This document shows, piece after piece, positions 9,450 to 18,328 of a stretch of DNA of 64,000 bases. Below the pieces are notes generated by a model that was not told where the DNA came from, made no database searches, and saw only the letters and a program-made list of their open reading frames with translations. Every line of letters begins with the position of its first letter. Positions within the stretch are counted from its first letter, which is position 1. This DNA is from Acidimicrobiaceae bacterium. Lineage in GTDB: Bacteria > Actinomycetota > Acidimicrobiia > Acidimicrobiales > Ilumatobacteraceae. The position numbers and the translations under genes were made by a program. The stretch covers positions 1 to 64,000 of the forward strand of contig JADKGZ010000006.1 of the NCBI GenBank assembly GCA_016722025.1, in the 5' to 3' direction.

Positions 9450-10292
9450 ATGCCCGAGCTTCCCGAGGTCGAGACCGTGCGCCGTGGCCTCCAGGCACAG
9501 GTGGTCGGCAGGAGGATCACCCGGGTGGAGGTGGGCCGTGAGCGAACGGTGCGGCGCACTTCCCGCCAAGCCGTGATCGACGGCCTCACCGGCGCCACCA
9601 TCGTGTGCGTCAATCGGCGCGGCAAGTACCTGCTGTGCCCGCTCGACACCGGCGAGGAGCTGATGATGCACCTGCGCATGAGCGGCCGCCTGCTGGTCGC
9701 CGCCGCCGGCACCCCACGGCCGGCCCACACGCACGTGGTGATGCACCTCGCCGGCGAGCCGGCGCAGGAGCTGTGGTTCGTCGACCCTCGCACGTTCGGC
9801 GAAGTGGTGGTCTTCGACCCGGTCAACGTGGCCGTCGAACTGCCCGAGTTGGCGAAGATGGGCGTCGACCCCATCGCCGACGGGCTCAGCCGGGCGCAGT
9901 TCGCGGGGCTGCTCCGCAGCCGGTCGCGCCAGATCAAGGCGCTGCTGCTCGACCAGCACGTGATCGCCGGCATCGGCAACATCTACTGCGACGAGAGCCT
10001 GCATCTCGCCGGCGTCCGGTGGGATCGCCCGTCCGACGTGGTCACGCCGCGCGAGATCACTCGGTTACATGCCGCCATCATGTCGGTGCTGGGTGAAGCC
10101 ATCGAGGCCGGTGGCAGCACCTTGGCCGACACCCAGTACGTGGGCGTCGATGGTGAGGCGGGCTGGTTCCAGCTGCACCACCGGGTGTACGACCGAGCGG
10201 GTCAGCGCTGCCTCACGTGCGGCAAGGCCGACATCGTCAAGGTGGCGGTTGCAGGACGTGGCACGCACTTCTGCCCGCGATGCCAGAAGTAG
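9450..10292 (+). CDS. mutM: Formamidopyrimidine-DNA glycosylase MutM
   Basis: MutM excises 8-oxoguanine and formamidopyrimidines and nicks the abasic site. The catalytic N-terminus MPELPEVETV (Pro2 nucleophile, Glu3) is intact, Lys59 is in RRGKY, the H2TH region includes DQHVIAGIGNIYCDE, and the C-terminal zinc finger has CLTCGK and GRGTHFCPRCQK. The 280-residue length is normal. The ATG at 9450 follows rnc by 7 bp, the common rnc-mutM-smc order. Confidence 0.96.
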   Translation: MPELPEVETVRRGLQAQVVGRRITRVEVGRERTVRRTSRQAVIDGLTGATIVCVNRRGKYLLCPLDTGEELMMHLRMSGRLLVAAAGTPRPAHTHVVMHLAGEPAQELWFVDPRTFGEVVVFDPVNVAVELPELAKMGVDPIADGLSRAQFAGLLRSRSRQIKALLLDQHVIAGIGNIYCDESLHLAGVRWDRPSDVVTPREITRLHAAIMSVLGEAIEAGGSTLADTQYVGVDGEAGWFQLHHRVYDRAGQRCLTCGKADIVKVAVAGRGTHFCPRCQK

Positions 10293-10418
10293 CGCTCGCC
10301 GGCCACGTTTGTGTCGAGAACCCCGACTCACAGCCCCGGCTACACGCCCGACAGCCTTTACGTCACGGCGGAGGGGGCGGGCGGTGGGGCGGAAGCGGCG
10401 GGCGGTCCCGACCCTTGA

Positions 10419-10424
10419 TAACGT
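10419..10424 (+). promoter_or_regulatory. -10 element (TAACGT) of smc, leaderless type
   Basis: TAACGT ends 10 nt before the GTG of smc at 10435. The 142-bp mutM-smc gap has no Shine-Dalgarno and no terminator that I can see. Confidence 0.5.
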
Positions 10425-10434
10425 CGCCGACGCT

Positions 10435-13400
10435 GTGTTCCTGAAGTCGCTCACCCTCAAAGGTTTCAAGTCGTTCGCCGACGCCACCACCCTGCAACTC
10501 GAGCCGGGGGTGACAGTCGTCGTCGGTCCCAACGGCTCCGGCAAGTCGAACGTGGTCGACGCCATTGCGTGGGTGCTCGGCGCGCAGGCGCCCAGTGCTG
10601 TCCGCAGTCAGAAGATGGACGACGTCATCTTCGCCGGCACCGCCAAGCGTCCCGCACTGGGCCGTGCGGAGGTGATCCTCACGCTCGACAACTCGGCAGG
10701 TCTGCTCCCCATCGAGTTCACCGAGGTCACCGTCAGCCGAACGCTGTTCCGCACGGGCGAGAGCGAGTACGCGATCAACGGCGTCAACTGCCGCCTGCTC
10801 GATGTGCAAGAGCTGCTCAGCGACGCCGGCGTCGGCCGCCAGCAGCACGTGATCGTCAGCCAGGGTCAGATCGATGCGGTGCTCAACGCGCGGCCCGAGG
10901 ATCGACGCAGCATCGTCGAAGAAGCAGCCGGCGTGCTGAAGTACCGTCGCCGCAAGGAGAAGGCCGAGCGCCGGCTCGATGCCACCGAGGCGAGCCTGCT
11001 GCGCGTACAGGACCTGCTGCGCGAGGTGCGTCGGCAGCTGCGACCGTTGGAGCGTCAGGCCGATGCCGCGCGCCGCCACGGCGACCTGGTGGCAGAGCTC
11101 GACGCGTTGCGGGTCTTCCTGGCGGGTCGCGAGATCGCCTCGCTGCGCGCGCGCATGTCGACGCAGGCGGGGGAGAAGCTGACGCTCAGTGCTGCGGAGC
11201 AGGCGTTGCGCACCGAACTGGCCGCACTCGACACCGGTGTGATGGCAGCCGAGGCCGAGCTCACCGCTCGCGGCGACACCGACCTCGGCGACGAGATGGT
11301 GCGCGTCGAGCAGTTGCGCGAGCGTGCCCGCGGCATTGCCGCAGTGCTGGTCGAGCGCCGTCGCTCGATGGAACGCGACCGTGGGCAGCTGATGGACAGC
11401 GGCGTCGTCGCCAACCTGGAAGCCGACGCCCAGCGCCTGCGCGACGAGCTGGCCGGCGTCGAAGCCGACCTGCTCGCAGTGGGCCCGGAGGCCGAGGAGC
11501 TGGCCGCCGAGGAAGCGGCGTTCAGTGATCAACGGCGAGAGACCCTGGCATCCATCGACGGCATCTCCAACAGCACCTCGGCTGCCAGCGCTGCTGCGGA
11601 AGTGCGCGGCGAGCTGCGCTCCATGCGCGGCAACCTCGAACGCGCCGACGTCGAGCTGCGCCGCCAGCGAACCCGTCTCGATGCGCTGCGCCAACGCGCC
11701 GAGCGCCTCGACGGCCAGTGCGAGCGGCTGCGCGTCGAGTGCGAGTCGTCGCAGGCTGCCGAGGCCGCGCTGGTTGCTGATGTGGAATCCGCCGAGGCTC
11801 GCCGCATCGCCGCCGATGCCGCCCACGATGCAGCACTCGCCGGTCGCCAGGAAGCAGCGGAGGAGGCGTCGCGCTGGAAGGCGCGCGCGGAAGCGCTGAA
11901 CCTCGCACTGGAGGGCGCCCGTGCCCGTGCCGGTGCCAAGCACCTCGCCGGCGTCGACGGTGTGCTCGGCACGCTGCTCGACGTCATCGAGATCGACGAC
12001 GGCTGGGAGCCGGCGGTGGAGGCTGCGCTGGGCGAGGCGCTGCAGGCCGTCGTCGTGGCCACCCCCGACACCGGTCGGCGGGCGCTGCAGTCGCTGCAGG
12101 CCAGCAACGTGCACGGTGCCGTCCTCGCCCTCGGAGCCCGACCCGCCGGCGCGCCCACGGCAATCGGCGGCGGTGATGCGGTGCGCCCGCACGTGCGCAG
12201 CCGCCACGCCGGGGTGCCAGAACTGCTCGATGCCGTGCTCGGCGGTGCGGTGCGGGTGAGCCGTTGGGCGGAAGCGCTCGACCTGGCGATCGGCAACCCG
12301 CTGGCCGTCGTGGTCACCCCCGACGGCGATCGCTTCGGCCCCACCGGCTGGCGCATCGGCGCCGCCGGCGGCGGTGCCACGGCTGCGGCGCTGGAGGAGG
12401 CTCAGCAGCGTTCGGCGCAGGCATCCGCCGAGCTGGCCACTCGCGACACCGGCCTCGCCGGCGCCAAGGCCGAGCTGCAGGCGGCTCGGCAGCACGAGAA
12501 CGAGCTCACCCGCCGGCTCGATGCGCACGATGCCGGCTTCACCGCCAACAGCGAAGCGCTCACTCGTTCGCAGAGCGAGCGTCGCGAGGCGCTGGCCGAG
12601 ATGGAGACCGTCGAACGTGGTCTCGGCGATGCCGACGAGCGCGCCGAGCGCGAGCGCGCACGCATCAGCGAGCTGGAGACGTTGGTTCCCGCCTTGGAGG
12701 CCGACGAAGCGGCCGAGGCCCAGGCCGCCAGGGCTCGCGGCGAGGCCCGCGCCCGTCTCGATGCGCAGACCGCCAGGCTGGCGAGCAAACGTCAAGACCT
12801 CGAGGTGCGCAACGCCGGGCTGCACGAACGGCACACGTTCCTCGAGCGACGCCTGGAGGAGACCGAGCGTCGCCTGCAGGCCGACACGGTCGCCCGCACC
12901 GAGGCGGCGCAGCGGCGAGTCGCGGTGGAGCGCAGCCTCGATGCCATCGAACGGTTGGCCGGGCTCGTCGATGCTCACCGCCACGTCGTCGAGGTTCGCC
13001 ACAACGAACTGCTGGAGATCCGTCGCCGGCAGAGCGACGAGGTGCGTGGGCTCGCTCAGCGCCTCGATGGGTTGCGTCGCCGGCGCAGCGCCGCCGAGAA
13101 GGAGCTGGAAGAGAACCGCGAGCGCATGCGCCGCGTGGAGATCGACGAAGCGGAAGTGCGCATGCGCATGGAAGGCGCGGTCGAAGCGCTTCGGCGCGAT
13201 CACGACCTGGAGCCGGCGGCAGCGGAGGCCACCGAACTGCCGGTGGTGCCCGAGGGCACCAACCCTGCCGCTCGCGTACGCGACCTGGAGCGCGAGCTGC
13301 GGTTGATGGGCCCGATCAATCCGTTGGCACTCGAGGAGTTCAACGAGTTGCAAGAGCGACACCGCTTCCTGGAGGAGCAGCTGGAGGACGTGCGCAACAC

Positions 13401-13908
13401 GCGCCGCGACCTGATGCGAGTGATCAAGGCGGTCGACCTCGAGATCCAAACCGTGTTCTCCTCGGCTTTCGCCGACGTGAGCACTCACTTCACCAGCCTG
13501 TTCGCAACGCTCTTCCCCGGCGGTGTGGGTCGCTTGGTGCTCACCAACCCCGACGACCTGTTGAACACCGGTGTCGAGGTCGAGGCCAAGCCCAGCGGCA
13601 AGAACGTGAAGAAGCTGTCGTTGTTGTCGGGCGGAGAGCGCAGCCTCACCGCCTTGGCGTTCCTCTTCGCCGTGTTCCGCAGCCGGCCGTCGCCGTTCTA
13701 CGTGATGGACGAAGTCGAGGCCGCGCTCGACGACGTGAACCTGCACCGCTTCCTCGGGTTGGTCCACGAGTTCCGGCGAGAGGCGCAGCTGCTGATCGTC
13801 AGCCACCAGAAGCGCACCATGGAGGCCGGCGACAGCCTGCTGGGTGTCACCATGCAGCCCGGCGGTTCGTCGAAGGTGGTCGTCGAGAAGGTCAGCACCA
13901 GCGCCTGA
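10435..13908 (+). CDS. smc: Chromosome segregation protein SMC
   Basis: SMC forms a ring-shaped ATPase with ScpA and ScpB that compacts and segregates chromosomes. The 1157-residue protein has Walker A GPNGSGKSN (residues 32-40), two long coiled coils, a hinge at about residues 504-660 (GVDGVLGTLLDVIEIDDGWE), the signature LSGGERSL near residue 1063 and Walker B YVMDEVEAALDD near 1088. The start is GTG 10435, set by the conserved N-terminus FLKSLTLKGFKSFADAT and the -10 box. No interruption is seen. ftsY, the usual neighbour, comes only after an inserted transporter operon. Confidence 0.97.
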   Translation: MFLKSLTLKGFKSFADATTLQLEPGVTVVVGPNGSGKSNVVDAIAWVLGAQAPSAVRSQKMDDVIFAGTAKRPALGRAEVILTLDNSAGLLPIEFTEVTVSRTLFRTGESEYAINGVNCRLLDVQELLSDAGVGRQQHVIVSQGQIDAVLNARPEDRRSIVEEAAGVLKYRRRKEKAERRLDATEASLLRVQDLLREVRRQLRPLERQADAARRHGDLVAELDALRVFLAGREIASLRARMSTQAGEKLTLSAAEQALRTELAALDTGVMAAEAELTARGDTDLGDEMVRVEQLRERARGIAAVLVERRRSMERDRGQLMDSGVVANLEADAQRLRDELAGVEADLLAVGPEAEELAAEEAAFSDQRRETLASIDGISNSTSAASAAAEVRGELRSMRGNLERADVELRRQRTRLDALRQRAERLDGQCERLRVECESSQAAEAALVADVESAEARRIAADAAHDAALAGRQEAAEEASRWKARAEALNLALEGARARAGAKHLAGVDGVLGTLLDVIEIDDGWEPAVEAALGEALQAVVVATPDTGRRALQSLQASNVHGAVLALGARPAGAPTAIGGGDAVRPHVRSRHAGVPELLDAVLGGAVRVSRWAEALDLAIGNPLAVVVTPDGDRFGPTGWRIGAAGGGATAAALEEAQQRSAQASAELATRDTGLAGAKAELQAARQHENELTRRLDAHDAGFTANSEALTRSQSERREALAEMETVERGLGDADERAERERARISELETLVPALEADEAAEAQAARARGEARARLDAQTARLASKRQDLEVRNAGLHERHTFLERRLEETERRLQADTVARTEAAQRRVAVERSLDAIERLAGLVDAHRHVVEVRHNELLEIRRRQSDEVRGLAQRLDGLRRRRSAAEKELEENRERMRRVEIDEAEVRMRMEGAVEALRRDHDLEPAAAEATELPVVPEGTNPAARVRDLERELRLMGPINPLALEEFNELQERHRFLEEQLEDVRNTRRDLMRVIKAVDLEIQTVFSSAFADVSTHFTSLFATLFPGGVGRLVLTNPDDLLNTGVEVEAKPSGKNVKKLSLLSGGERSLTALAFLFAVFRSRPSPFYVMDEVEAALDDVNLHRFLGLVHEFRREAQLLIVSHQKRTMEAGDSLLGVTMQPGGSSKVVVEKVSTSA

Positions 13909-13963
13909 CCGCGTTGATCGGCGCAGCGCGGCGCGAACTCACGGTGACCTCCGCGGGGTCGGC

Positions 13964-13969
13964 TAGCCT
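13964..13969 (+). promoter_or_regulatory. -10 element (TAGCCT) of the pot operon
   Basis: TAGCCT, same type as the other promoters in this window. Transcription from here gives a leader of about 120 nt that contains the direct-repeat array at 14024-14088. Confidence 0.42.
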
Positions 13970-14023
13970 CGCATCTTCAGCTGCCTCCGGGTCGCCGACT
14001 GCAGCCTCCGTACGTCACGCGCA

Positions 14024-14088
14024 GCTCACATCGAACGTCACATCACGTCACATCAAGCGTCACATCCAACGTCACATCGAACGTCACC
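14024..14088 (+). repeat. Direct repeats of CGTCACATC in the potA leader
   Basis: CGTCACATC occurs at 14036, 14046, 14058 and 14070. Partial copies sit at 14024 (CTCACATC) and 14082 (CGTCACC), and a CGTCAC at 14013. Spacing is 12 bp in most steps and 10 bp once, close to one helical turn. All copies point the same way, and the reverse strand reads GATGTGACG. The array ends 8 bp before the potA ATG. Confidence 0.7.
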
Positions 14089-14096
14089 ACGAGCCC

Positions 14097-15179
14097 ATGT
14101 CGAACCTCACTCCACCCGCCATTCAACTCGTCGGCCTGCGCAAGTCGTTCGGCGCCGGCGAGCACGAAGTCGTCGCGGTCGATTCGGTCGATCTCAGCAT
14201 CGGCGAAGGCGAGTTCTTCTCGTTGCTCGGCCCGTCCGGCAGCGGCAAGACCACCGTGCTGCGAATGATCGCCGGCTTCGAGAGCCCTTCGGCAGGCGCC
14301 ATCCTCCTGCAGGGTCGCGATGTCACCGGGCTGGCACCGTTCGATCGCGATGTCAACACCGTGTTCCAGGACTACGCCCTGTTTCCGCACATGACCGTGC
14401 TGCAGAACGTGGAGTACGGGTTGAAGGTGAAGAAGGTGGGCAAGGCAGCGCGGCGCACGCGGGCCAACGAGATGCTCGAGGCGGTTCGCCTGGGCAGCTT
14501 CGGGCATCGCAAGCCCAACCAGCTCAGCGGTGGCCAGCGGCAGCGCGTGGCCCTGGCCCGGGCGCTGGTCAACCACCCGAAGGTGCTGCTGCTCGATGAA
14601 CCGCTCGGGGCGCTCGATGCCAAGCTGCGCGAAGAGATGCAGGTCGAGCTGAAGGCCATCCAACGCGAGGTGGGCATCACCTTCGTGTTCGTCACCCACG
14701 ACCAGGGTGAGGCACTCAGCATGAGCAACCGCATCGCCGTCTTCAACCATGGGCGCATCGAGCAGGTGGGCACGCCCCGCGAGATCTACGACCACCCCGA
14801 GACGTCGTTCGTGGCCGGCTTCGTGGGCACCAGCAACGTGCTCTCCGCGGCGCTGTCGCAGCAGTTGATGGGCGTCGCCGATGTGCACAGCGTGAGGCCC
14901 GAACGCATCCGTGTGGTGCACGAGGTGGTGGCCGACGGAGAGATCTCGGTCGCCGGGGTCGTCGCCGACCTGCAGTACCTCGGCGCCGACAGCCGAATTC
15001 GCGTCGACCTTCCCGACGGCGCACACCTACTCGCCAGCGTGCCGAGCGACGGGCTCGTTGGCGTGGCCATCGGCGGTTCCATCCGCCTGGCCTGGTCGCG
15101 CTTCGCGGCCTACACAGTCGCAGACACCAGATCCCCCGACTCGGGCGGATCCAACACCTCTGAAGGGGGAGACCAATGA
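14097..15179 (+). CDS. potA: Polyamine-type ABC transporter ATPase PotA
   Basis: This ATPase powers spermidine/putrescine import at the cytoplasmic face. It has Walker A GPSGSGKTT (about residues 44-52), the Q-loop in VFQDYALFPHM, the signature LSGGQRQR, Walker B LLLDEPLGALD and the switch histidine in FVTHDQGEA. A C-terminal TOBE-like domain follows (about residues 275-345). The protein has 360 residues, typical for PotA. The ATG has no Shine-Dalgarno; the preceding leader holds direct repeats. Its stop overlaps the potD start (ATGA). The substrate (polyamine or a related compound) is inferred from the family. Confidence 0.9.
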   Translation: MSNLTPPAIQLVGLRKSFGAGEHEVVAVDSVDLSIGEGEFFSLLGPSGSGKTTVLRMIAGFESPSAGAILLQGRDVTGLAPFDRDVNTVFQDYALFPHMTVLQNVEYGLKVKKVGKAARRTRANEMLEAVRLGSFGHRKPNQLSGGQRQRVALARALVNHPKVLLLDEPLGALDAKLREEMQVELKAIQREVGITFVFVTHDQGEALSMSNRIAVFNHGRIEQVGTPREIYDHPETSFVAGFVGTSNVLSAALSQQLMGVADVHSVRPERIRVVHEVVADGEISVAGVVADLQYLGADSRIRVDLPDGAHLLASVPSDGLVGVAIGGSIRLAWSRFAAYTVADTRSPDSGGSNTSEGGDQ

Positions 15180-16489
15180 GGAACTCAATGAGAACGACTC
15201 GAGCGGCAATGGCGCTGCTTGCGTCGTTGACCATCGTTGCCGCAGCCTGTGGCGACGATTCGAAGGACACCGCGGCCACCACAGCCGAATCGGCCGCGGT
15301 CGAGACCACCACGGGCGACACCGCAGCCCCCGACACGACCACCGCAGTCACCACCGGCGACACGGCAACGCCCGACACCACGGGCGGCGAGACCGACTAC
15401 ATGTGGACGCCCAACGCCGACGTGCTCGCCGGTGCCGAGGGCCAGGTCAACATCGTTGCCTGGGCAGGCTACGCAGAGGACGGCTCCACCGATCCGGCGT
15501 ACGACTGGGTCACGCCGTTCGAGGAGATCACCAGTTGCTCGGTCAACGTGAAGACGGGTGCGTCGAGCGACGAGATGGTGCAGCTGATGCAGAGCGGCGA
15601 GTACGACGGTGTGTCGGCCTCGGGCGACGCAACCCAGCGCTTGATCGCCGGCGACGAGGTCGTGGCGATCGATGTTGCCGAGTTCGCCAGCTACGCCGAC
15701 ATCTTCGAGGGTCTGAAGCTGCAGCCGTGGAACTCGGTCGACGGGGCGCCGTACGGCGTTCCTCACGGCCGTGGCGCCAACCTGCTGGTGTACAACACCG
15801 AGGCGTTCGCCGATGGGGCCCCCGACTCGTGGGGTGCCATGTTCGAACCCGGTGGGCCGGCCGACGGGTTCGTCTCGGTCTACGACAGCCCCATCTACAT
15901 CGCCGATGCGGCGGTGTACCTGATGGCCACTCAGCCCGAGCTGGGCATCACCAACCCGTATGCCCTCGATCAGGCGCAGTTCGATGCGGCGATGGCGTTG
16001 CTCGACGACCAGAAGGCGCTCACCAGCCAGTACTGGGGCGACTACACCGTGCAGCAGAGCTCGCTGGAGAACGGCGACGTGCTGGCCGGCACCACCTGGC
16101 AGGTCATCGTCAACCTGGCGCTTGCGAACGGCGCCAAGATCGACGCCGTCAAGCCCGTCGAGGGCGCGACCGGCTGGTCCGACACGTGGATGCTGTCCGC
16201 ACAGGCAGCCAACCCCAACTGCATGAAGTTGTGGATGGACTGGATCGCGTCGCCGTGGGCCAACGCGCAGGTCGCGGTGTGGTTCGGTGAAGCCCCCAGC
16301 AATGCGCTGGCATGCGATCTCGATGGCATGGCCGAGCACTGCGACACCTTCCACGCTGCCGACGATGCCTACTGGACCGATGTCTGGTACTGGACCACGG
16401 CCACCGAGGAGTGCCTCGACGGGCGCACCGACGTGACGTGCGTGCCGTACACCGACTGGGTGGACGCTTGGACCACTCTCCGGTCCTGA
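15176..16489 (+). CDS. potD: Polyamine-type substrate-binding lipoprotein PotD
   Basis: This is the extracellular binding protein of the transporter. The signal peptide ends with the lipobox AAAC (Cys near residue 25), followed by a Thr/Asp/Ala-rich linker to about residue 75, then a periplasmic-binding-protein fold (VNIVAWAGYAEDGSTDPAYD, GVPHGRGANLLVYN). The spermidine/putrescine-binding family has this N-terminal pattern. It has 437 residues. AGGGGGAG lies about 5 nt before the ATG, one of the few strong Shine-Dalgarno sites here, which fits a need for more binding protein than permease. A stable hairpin follows its stop. Confidence 0.9.
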   Translation: MRNSMRTTRAAMALLASLTIVAAACGDDSKDTAATTAESAAVETTTGDTAAPDTTTAVTTGDTATPDTTGGETDYMWTPNADVLAGAEGQVNIVAWAGYAEDGSTDPAYDWVTPFEEITSCSVNVKTGASSDEMVQLMQSGEYDGVSASGDATQRLIAGDEVVAIDVAEFASYADIFEGLKLQPWNSVDGAPYGVPHGRGANLLVYNTEAFADGAPDSWGAMFEPGGPADGFVSVYDSPIYIADAAVYLMATQPELGITNPYALDQAQFDAAMALLDDQKALTSQYWGDYTVQQSSLENGDVLAGTTWQVIVNLALANGAKIDAVKPVEGATGWSDTWMLSAQAANPNCMKLWMDWIASPWANAQVAVWFGEAPSNALACDLDGMAEHCDTFHAADDAYWTDVWYWTTATEECLDGRTDVTCVPYTDWVDAWTTLRS

Positions 16490-17421
16490 CCGACGCGACC
16501 GACGGAGGGAGGGCCGCAAGGCCCTCCCTCCCGTTCCGCGGCGTCAACCGCGCCTTTCACGGGCGTCGGCGCCTCGGCGTCGCGTCCACGCTCGGGTTGC
16601 CGCTGCTGTGGATGTTGGTGGTCTACGTCGGGTCGCTGCTGATGCTGGTTGCCAGCTCGCTCTACGAGCTGAACCCGACGACCCAGAAGCCCAGCGACAC
16701 GCTCACGCTCGCCAACCTGCGCGACGCGTTCACCAACAGCAGCGTCGTGTGGGTGATGTTGCGAACCACTCTGCTCGCGTTGTCGGTCACGGTCATCTGC
16801 TTCCTGATCGCGATGCCGGTGTCGTTCTTCGTCGCCAAGATCGCCTGGCGGGGCGCCCGCCGCGGCCTCATCGTGGCGATGCTGATGCCGCTGTGGGCCG
16901 GCTACCTCGTCAAGGGCTACGCCTGGCGCGCCATGGTCGCGCCCGCAGGCGGTCGTTTCGCTGCCGACGGCAAGGGTGGTGGAGGCTTCCTCGACAGCAC
17001 CTTCGGCTGGACGCCGGGCTACGGGCGCGCGGCCATCGTCATCACGCTCGTCTACTTCTGGTTGCCGTACATGGTGCTGCCCATCTACGCCGGCATCCAG
17101 CGCCTGTCGCCGTCGTTGCTCGACGCGGCGGGCGACCTCGGCGCCAAGCCGTTTCGCACGTTCCGCTCGGTGATGCTGCCGCTGCTGCTGCCTGCGGTGG
17201 CCGCCGGCTCCATCTTCACCTTCTCACTCACGCTGGGCGACTACATCGTGCCGCAGCTGGTGAACAACGGGAAGGAGAAGTTCATGTTCGGCACGCTCAT
17301 CAACACCACTCTGGGTGCGCCCAATCAACCGCTCGCCGCTGCGTACACGCTGTGGCCACTGCTGATCGTGGTGCTGTACCTGCTGGCCATGAAGCGCGTC
17401 GGCGCATTCGAGAACCTGTGA
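16468..17421 (+). CDS. potB: Polyamine-type ABC transporter permease PotB (start uncertain)
   Basis: This is an inner-membrane permease of the PotB type with about six membrane segments, the first at LGLPLLWMLVVYVGSLLML. The EAA-like loop is present (SLLDAAGDLGAKPFRTFRSV). No ATG or GTG lies between the potD stop and the first membrane helix. The candidates are TTG 16468 (overlapping potD and reading through the hairpin at 16504-16531), TTG 16597 and ATG 16612. I give the longest because homologous permeases carry a short basic region (here FHGRRRLGVAST) before the first helix. A single-base error hiding the true start cannot be excluded. Confidence 0.8.
   Translation: MDHSPVLTDATDGGRAARPSLPFRGVNRAFHGRRRLGVASTLGLPLLWMLVVYVGSLLMLVASSLYELNPTTQKPSDTLTLANLRDAFTNSSVVWVMLRTTLLALSVTVICFLIAMPVSFFVAKIAWRGARRGLIVAMLMPLWAGYLVKGYAWRAMVAPAGGRFAADGKGGGGFLDSTFGWTPGYGRAAIVITLVYFWLPYMVLPIYAGIQRLSPSLLDAAGDLGAKPFRTFRSVMLPLLLPAVAAGSIFTFSLTLGDYIVPQLVNNGKEKFMFGTLINTTLGAPNQPLAAAYTLWPLLIVVLYLLAMKRVGAFENL
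16504..16531 (+). terminator. GNRA-capped stem-loop between potD and potB
   Basis: This is a perfect 12-bp stem (GGAGGGAGGGCC with GGCCCTCCCTCC) closed by the tetraloop GCAA. It starts 15 bp after the potD stop and has no T-run, so it is more likely an mRNA-stabilising or attenuating element that raises potD over potB expression than a full terminator. A similar arrangement is known in other binding-protein operons. Confidence 0.7.
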
Positions 17422-17443
17422 TGCGCATCATGAGCACCTCGGC

Positions 17444-18265
17444 ATGAAGCTCTCCCGGTGGTCACGCGTCACTCTGTTGGGCATCACCGTGCTGACGCTG
17501 CTGTTCCTCTACCTGCCGTTGGTGGTGGTGGCCCGACTGTCGTTCAACCCGCAGAAGTCGGTGGCGTGGCCCGGTTGGACCGGCTTCACCACCTCGTGGT
17601 GGGGGAAGGCGTGGGAGGCGGAAGGGCCGCGCGAGGCGTTGATCAACTCGTGCAAGGTCGCGTTCGCATCGATGGTCGTCGCCCTCGTGCTGGGCAGCCT
17701 TGCCGCGTTCGCACTGACCCGGTTCAGGTTCTTCGGGAAGAACGCCGTCTCGTTCCTGCTGGTGCTGCCCATCGCACTGCCGGGCATCGTCACCGGCATC
17801 GCCCTGCAGAACACGTTCTCACGCACCATCGACCTCGGTCTGTTCTCGTTCAAGGTCGGCTTCGGGTTCCACTCGCTGATCATGGCGCACGCCACGTTCT
17901 GCGTGGTGGTGGCCTACAACAACGTCGTGGCCCGCCTGCGCCGGTCGTCGCCCAACCTGTTGGAGGCTTCCGCCGACCTGGGTGCACATGGTTCGCAGAC
18001 GTTTCGCTTCATCACGTTCCCGCTGGTGCGTTCGGCGCTGGTGGCCGGCGGCATCCTCGCCTTTGCGCTCAGCTTCGACGAGATCGTGGTCACCACCTTC
18101 ACGGCCGGCTCCGGTTTCGAGACGCTGCCCATCTGGATCTTCAGCAACTTCAGCCGGCCCAACAACGTGCCGCTGGTCAACGTGATGGCGACGTTCGTGA
18201 TGCTCGTCTCGATACCGCTGGCGTGGCTGGCGCAACGGCTCAGCGATGGCGGCGACGACGCCTGA
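17444..18265 (+). CDS. potC: Polyamine-type ABC transporter permease PotC
   Basis: This is the second membrane permease of the transporter, with 273 residues and about six membrane segments. The N-terminal helix is VTLLGITVLTLLFLYLPLVVV and the EAA loop is NLLEASADLGAHGSQTFRFI. It is the last gene of the pot operon, 22 bp after potB. The gap to ftsY (63 bp) holds a new -10 box and no clear terminator. Confidence 0.9.
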   Translation: MKLSRWSRVTLLGITVLTLLFLYLPLVVVARLSFNPQKSVAWPGWTGFTTSWWGKAWEAEGPREALINSCKVAFASMVVALVLGSLAAFALTRFRFFGKNAVSFLLVLPIALPGIVTGIALQNTFSRTIDLGLFSFKVGFGFHSLIMAHATFCVVVAYNNVVARLRRSSPNLLEASADLGAHGSQTFRFITFPLVRSALVAGGILAFALSFDEIVVTTFTAGSGFETLPIWIFSNFSRPNNVPLVNVMATFVMLVSIPLAWLAQRLSDGGDDA

Positions 18266-18313
18266 CCCCTGTGGCTCGTCTCCGGGCGGGCCTCGGTGCC
18301 GAAGCGACACGGG

Positions 18314-18319
18314 TAGCGT
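18314..18319 (+). promoter_or_regulatory. -10 element (TAGCGT) of ftsY, leaderless type
   Basis: TAGCGT ends 9 nt before the ftsY ATG at 18329. Confidence 0.55.
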
Positions 18320-18328
18320 GTCGGCGCC

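Noticed and set aside
10363..13806. A 1147-codon open frame on the minus strand opposite smc
   Set aside because: It is the mirror of a perfectly conserved smc gene. High GC makes long antisense frames common, and no protein family is recognisable.
14026..14088. CRISPR array or CRP-type operator in the potA leader
   Set aside because: The repeat unit is only 9-12 bp with 1-3 bp between copies, too short for CRISPR; the TCACA half-sites are all in the same direction, so they do not form CRP palindromes.
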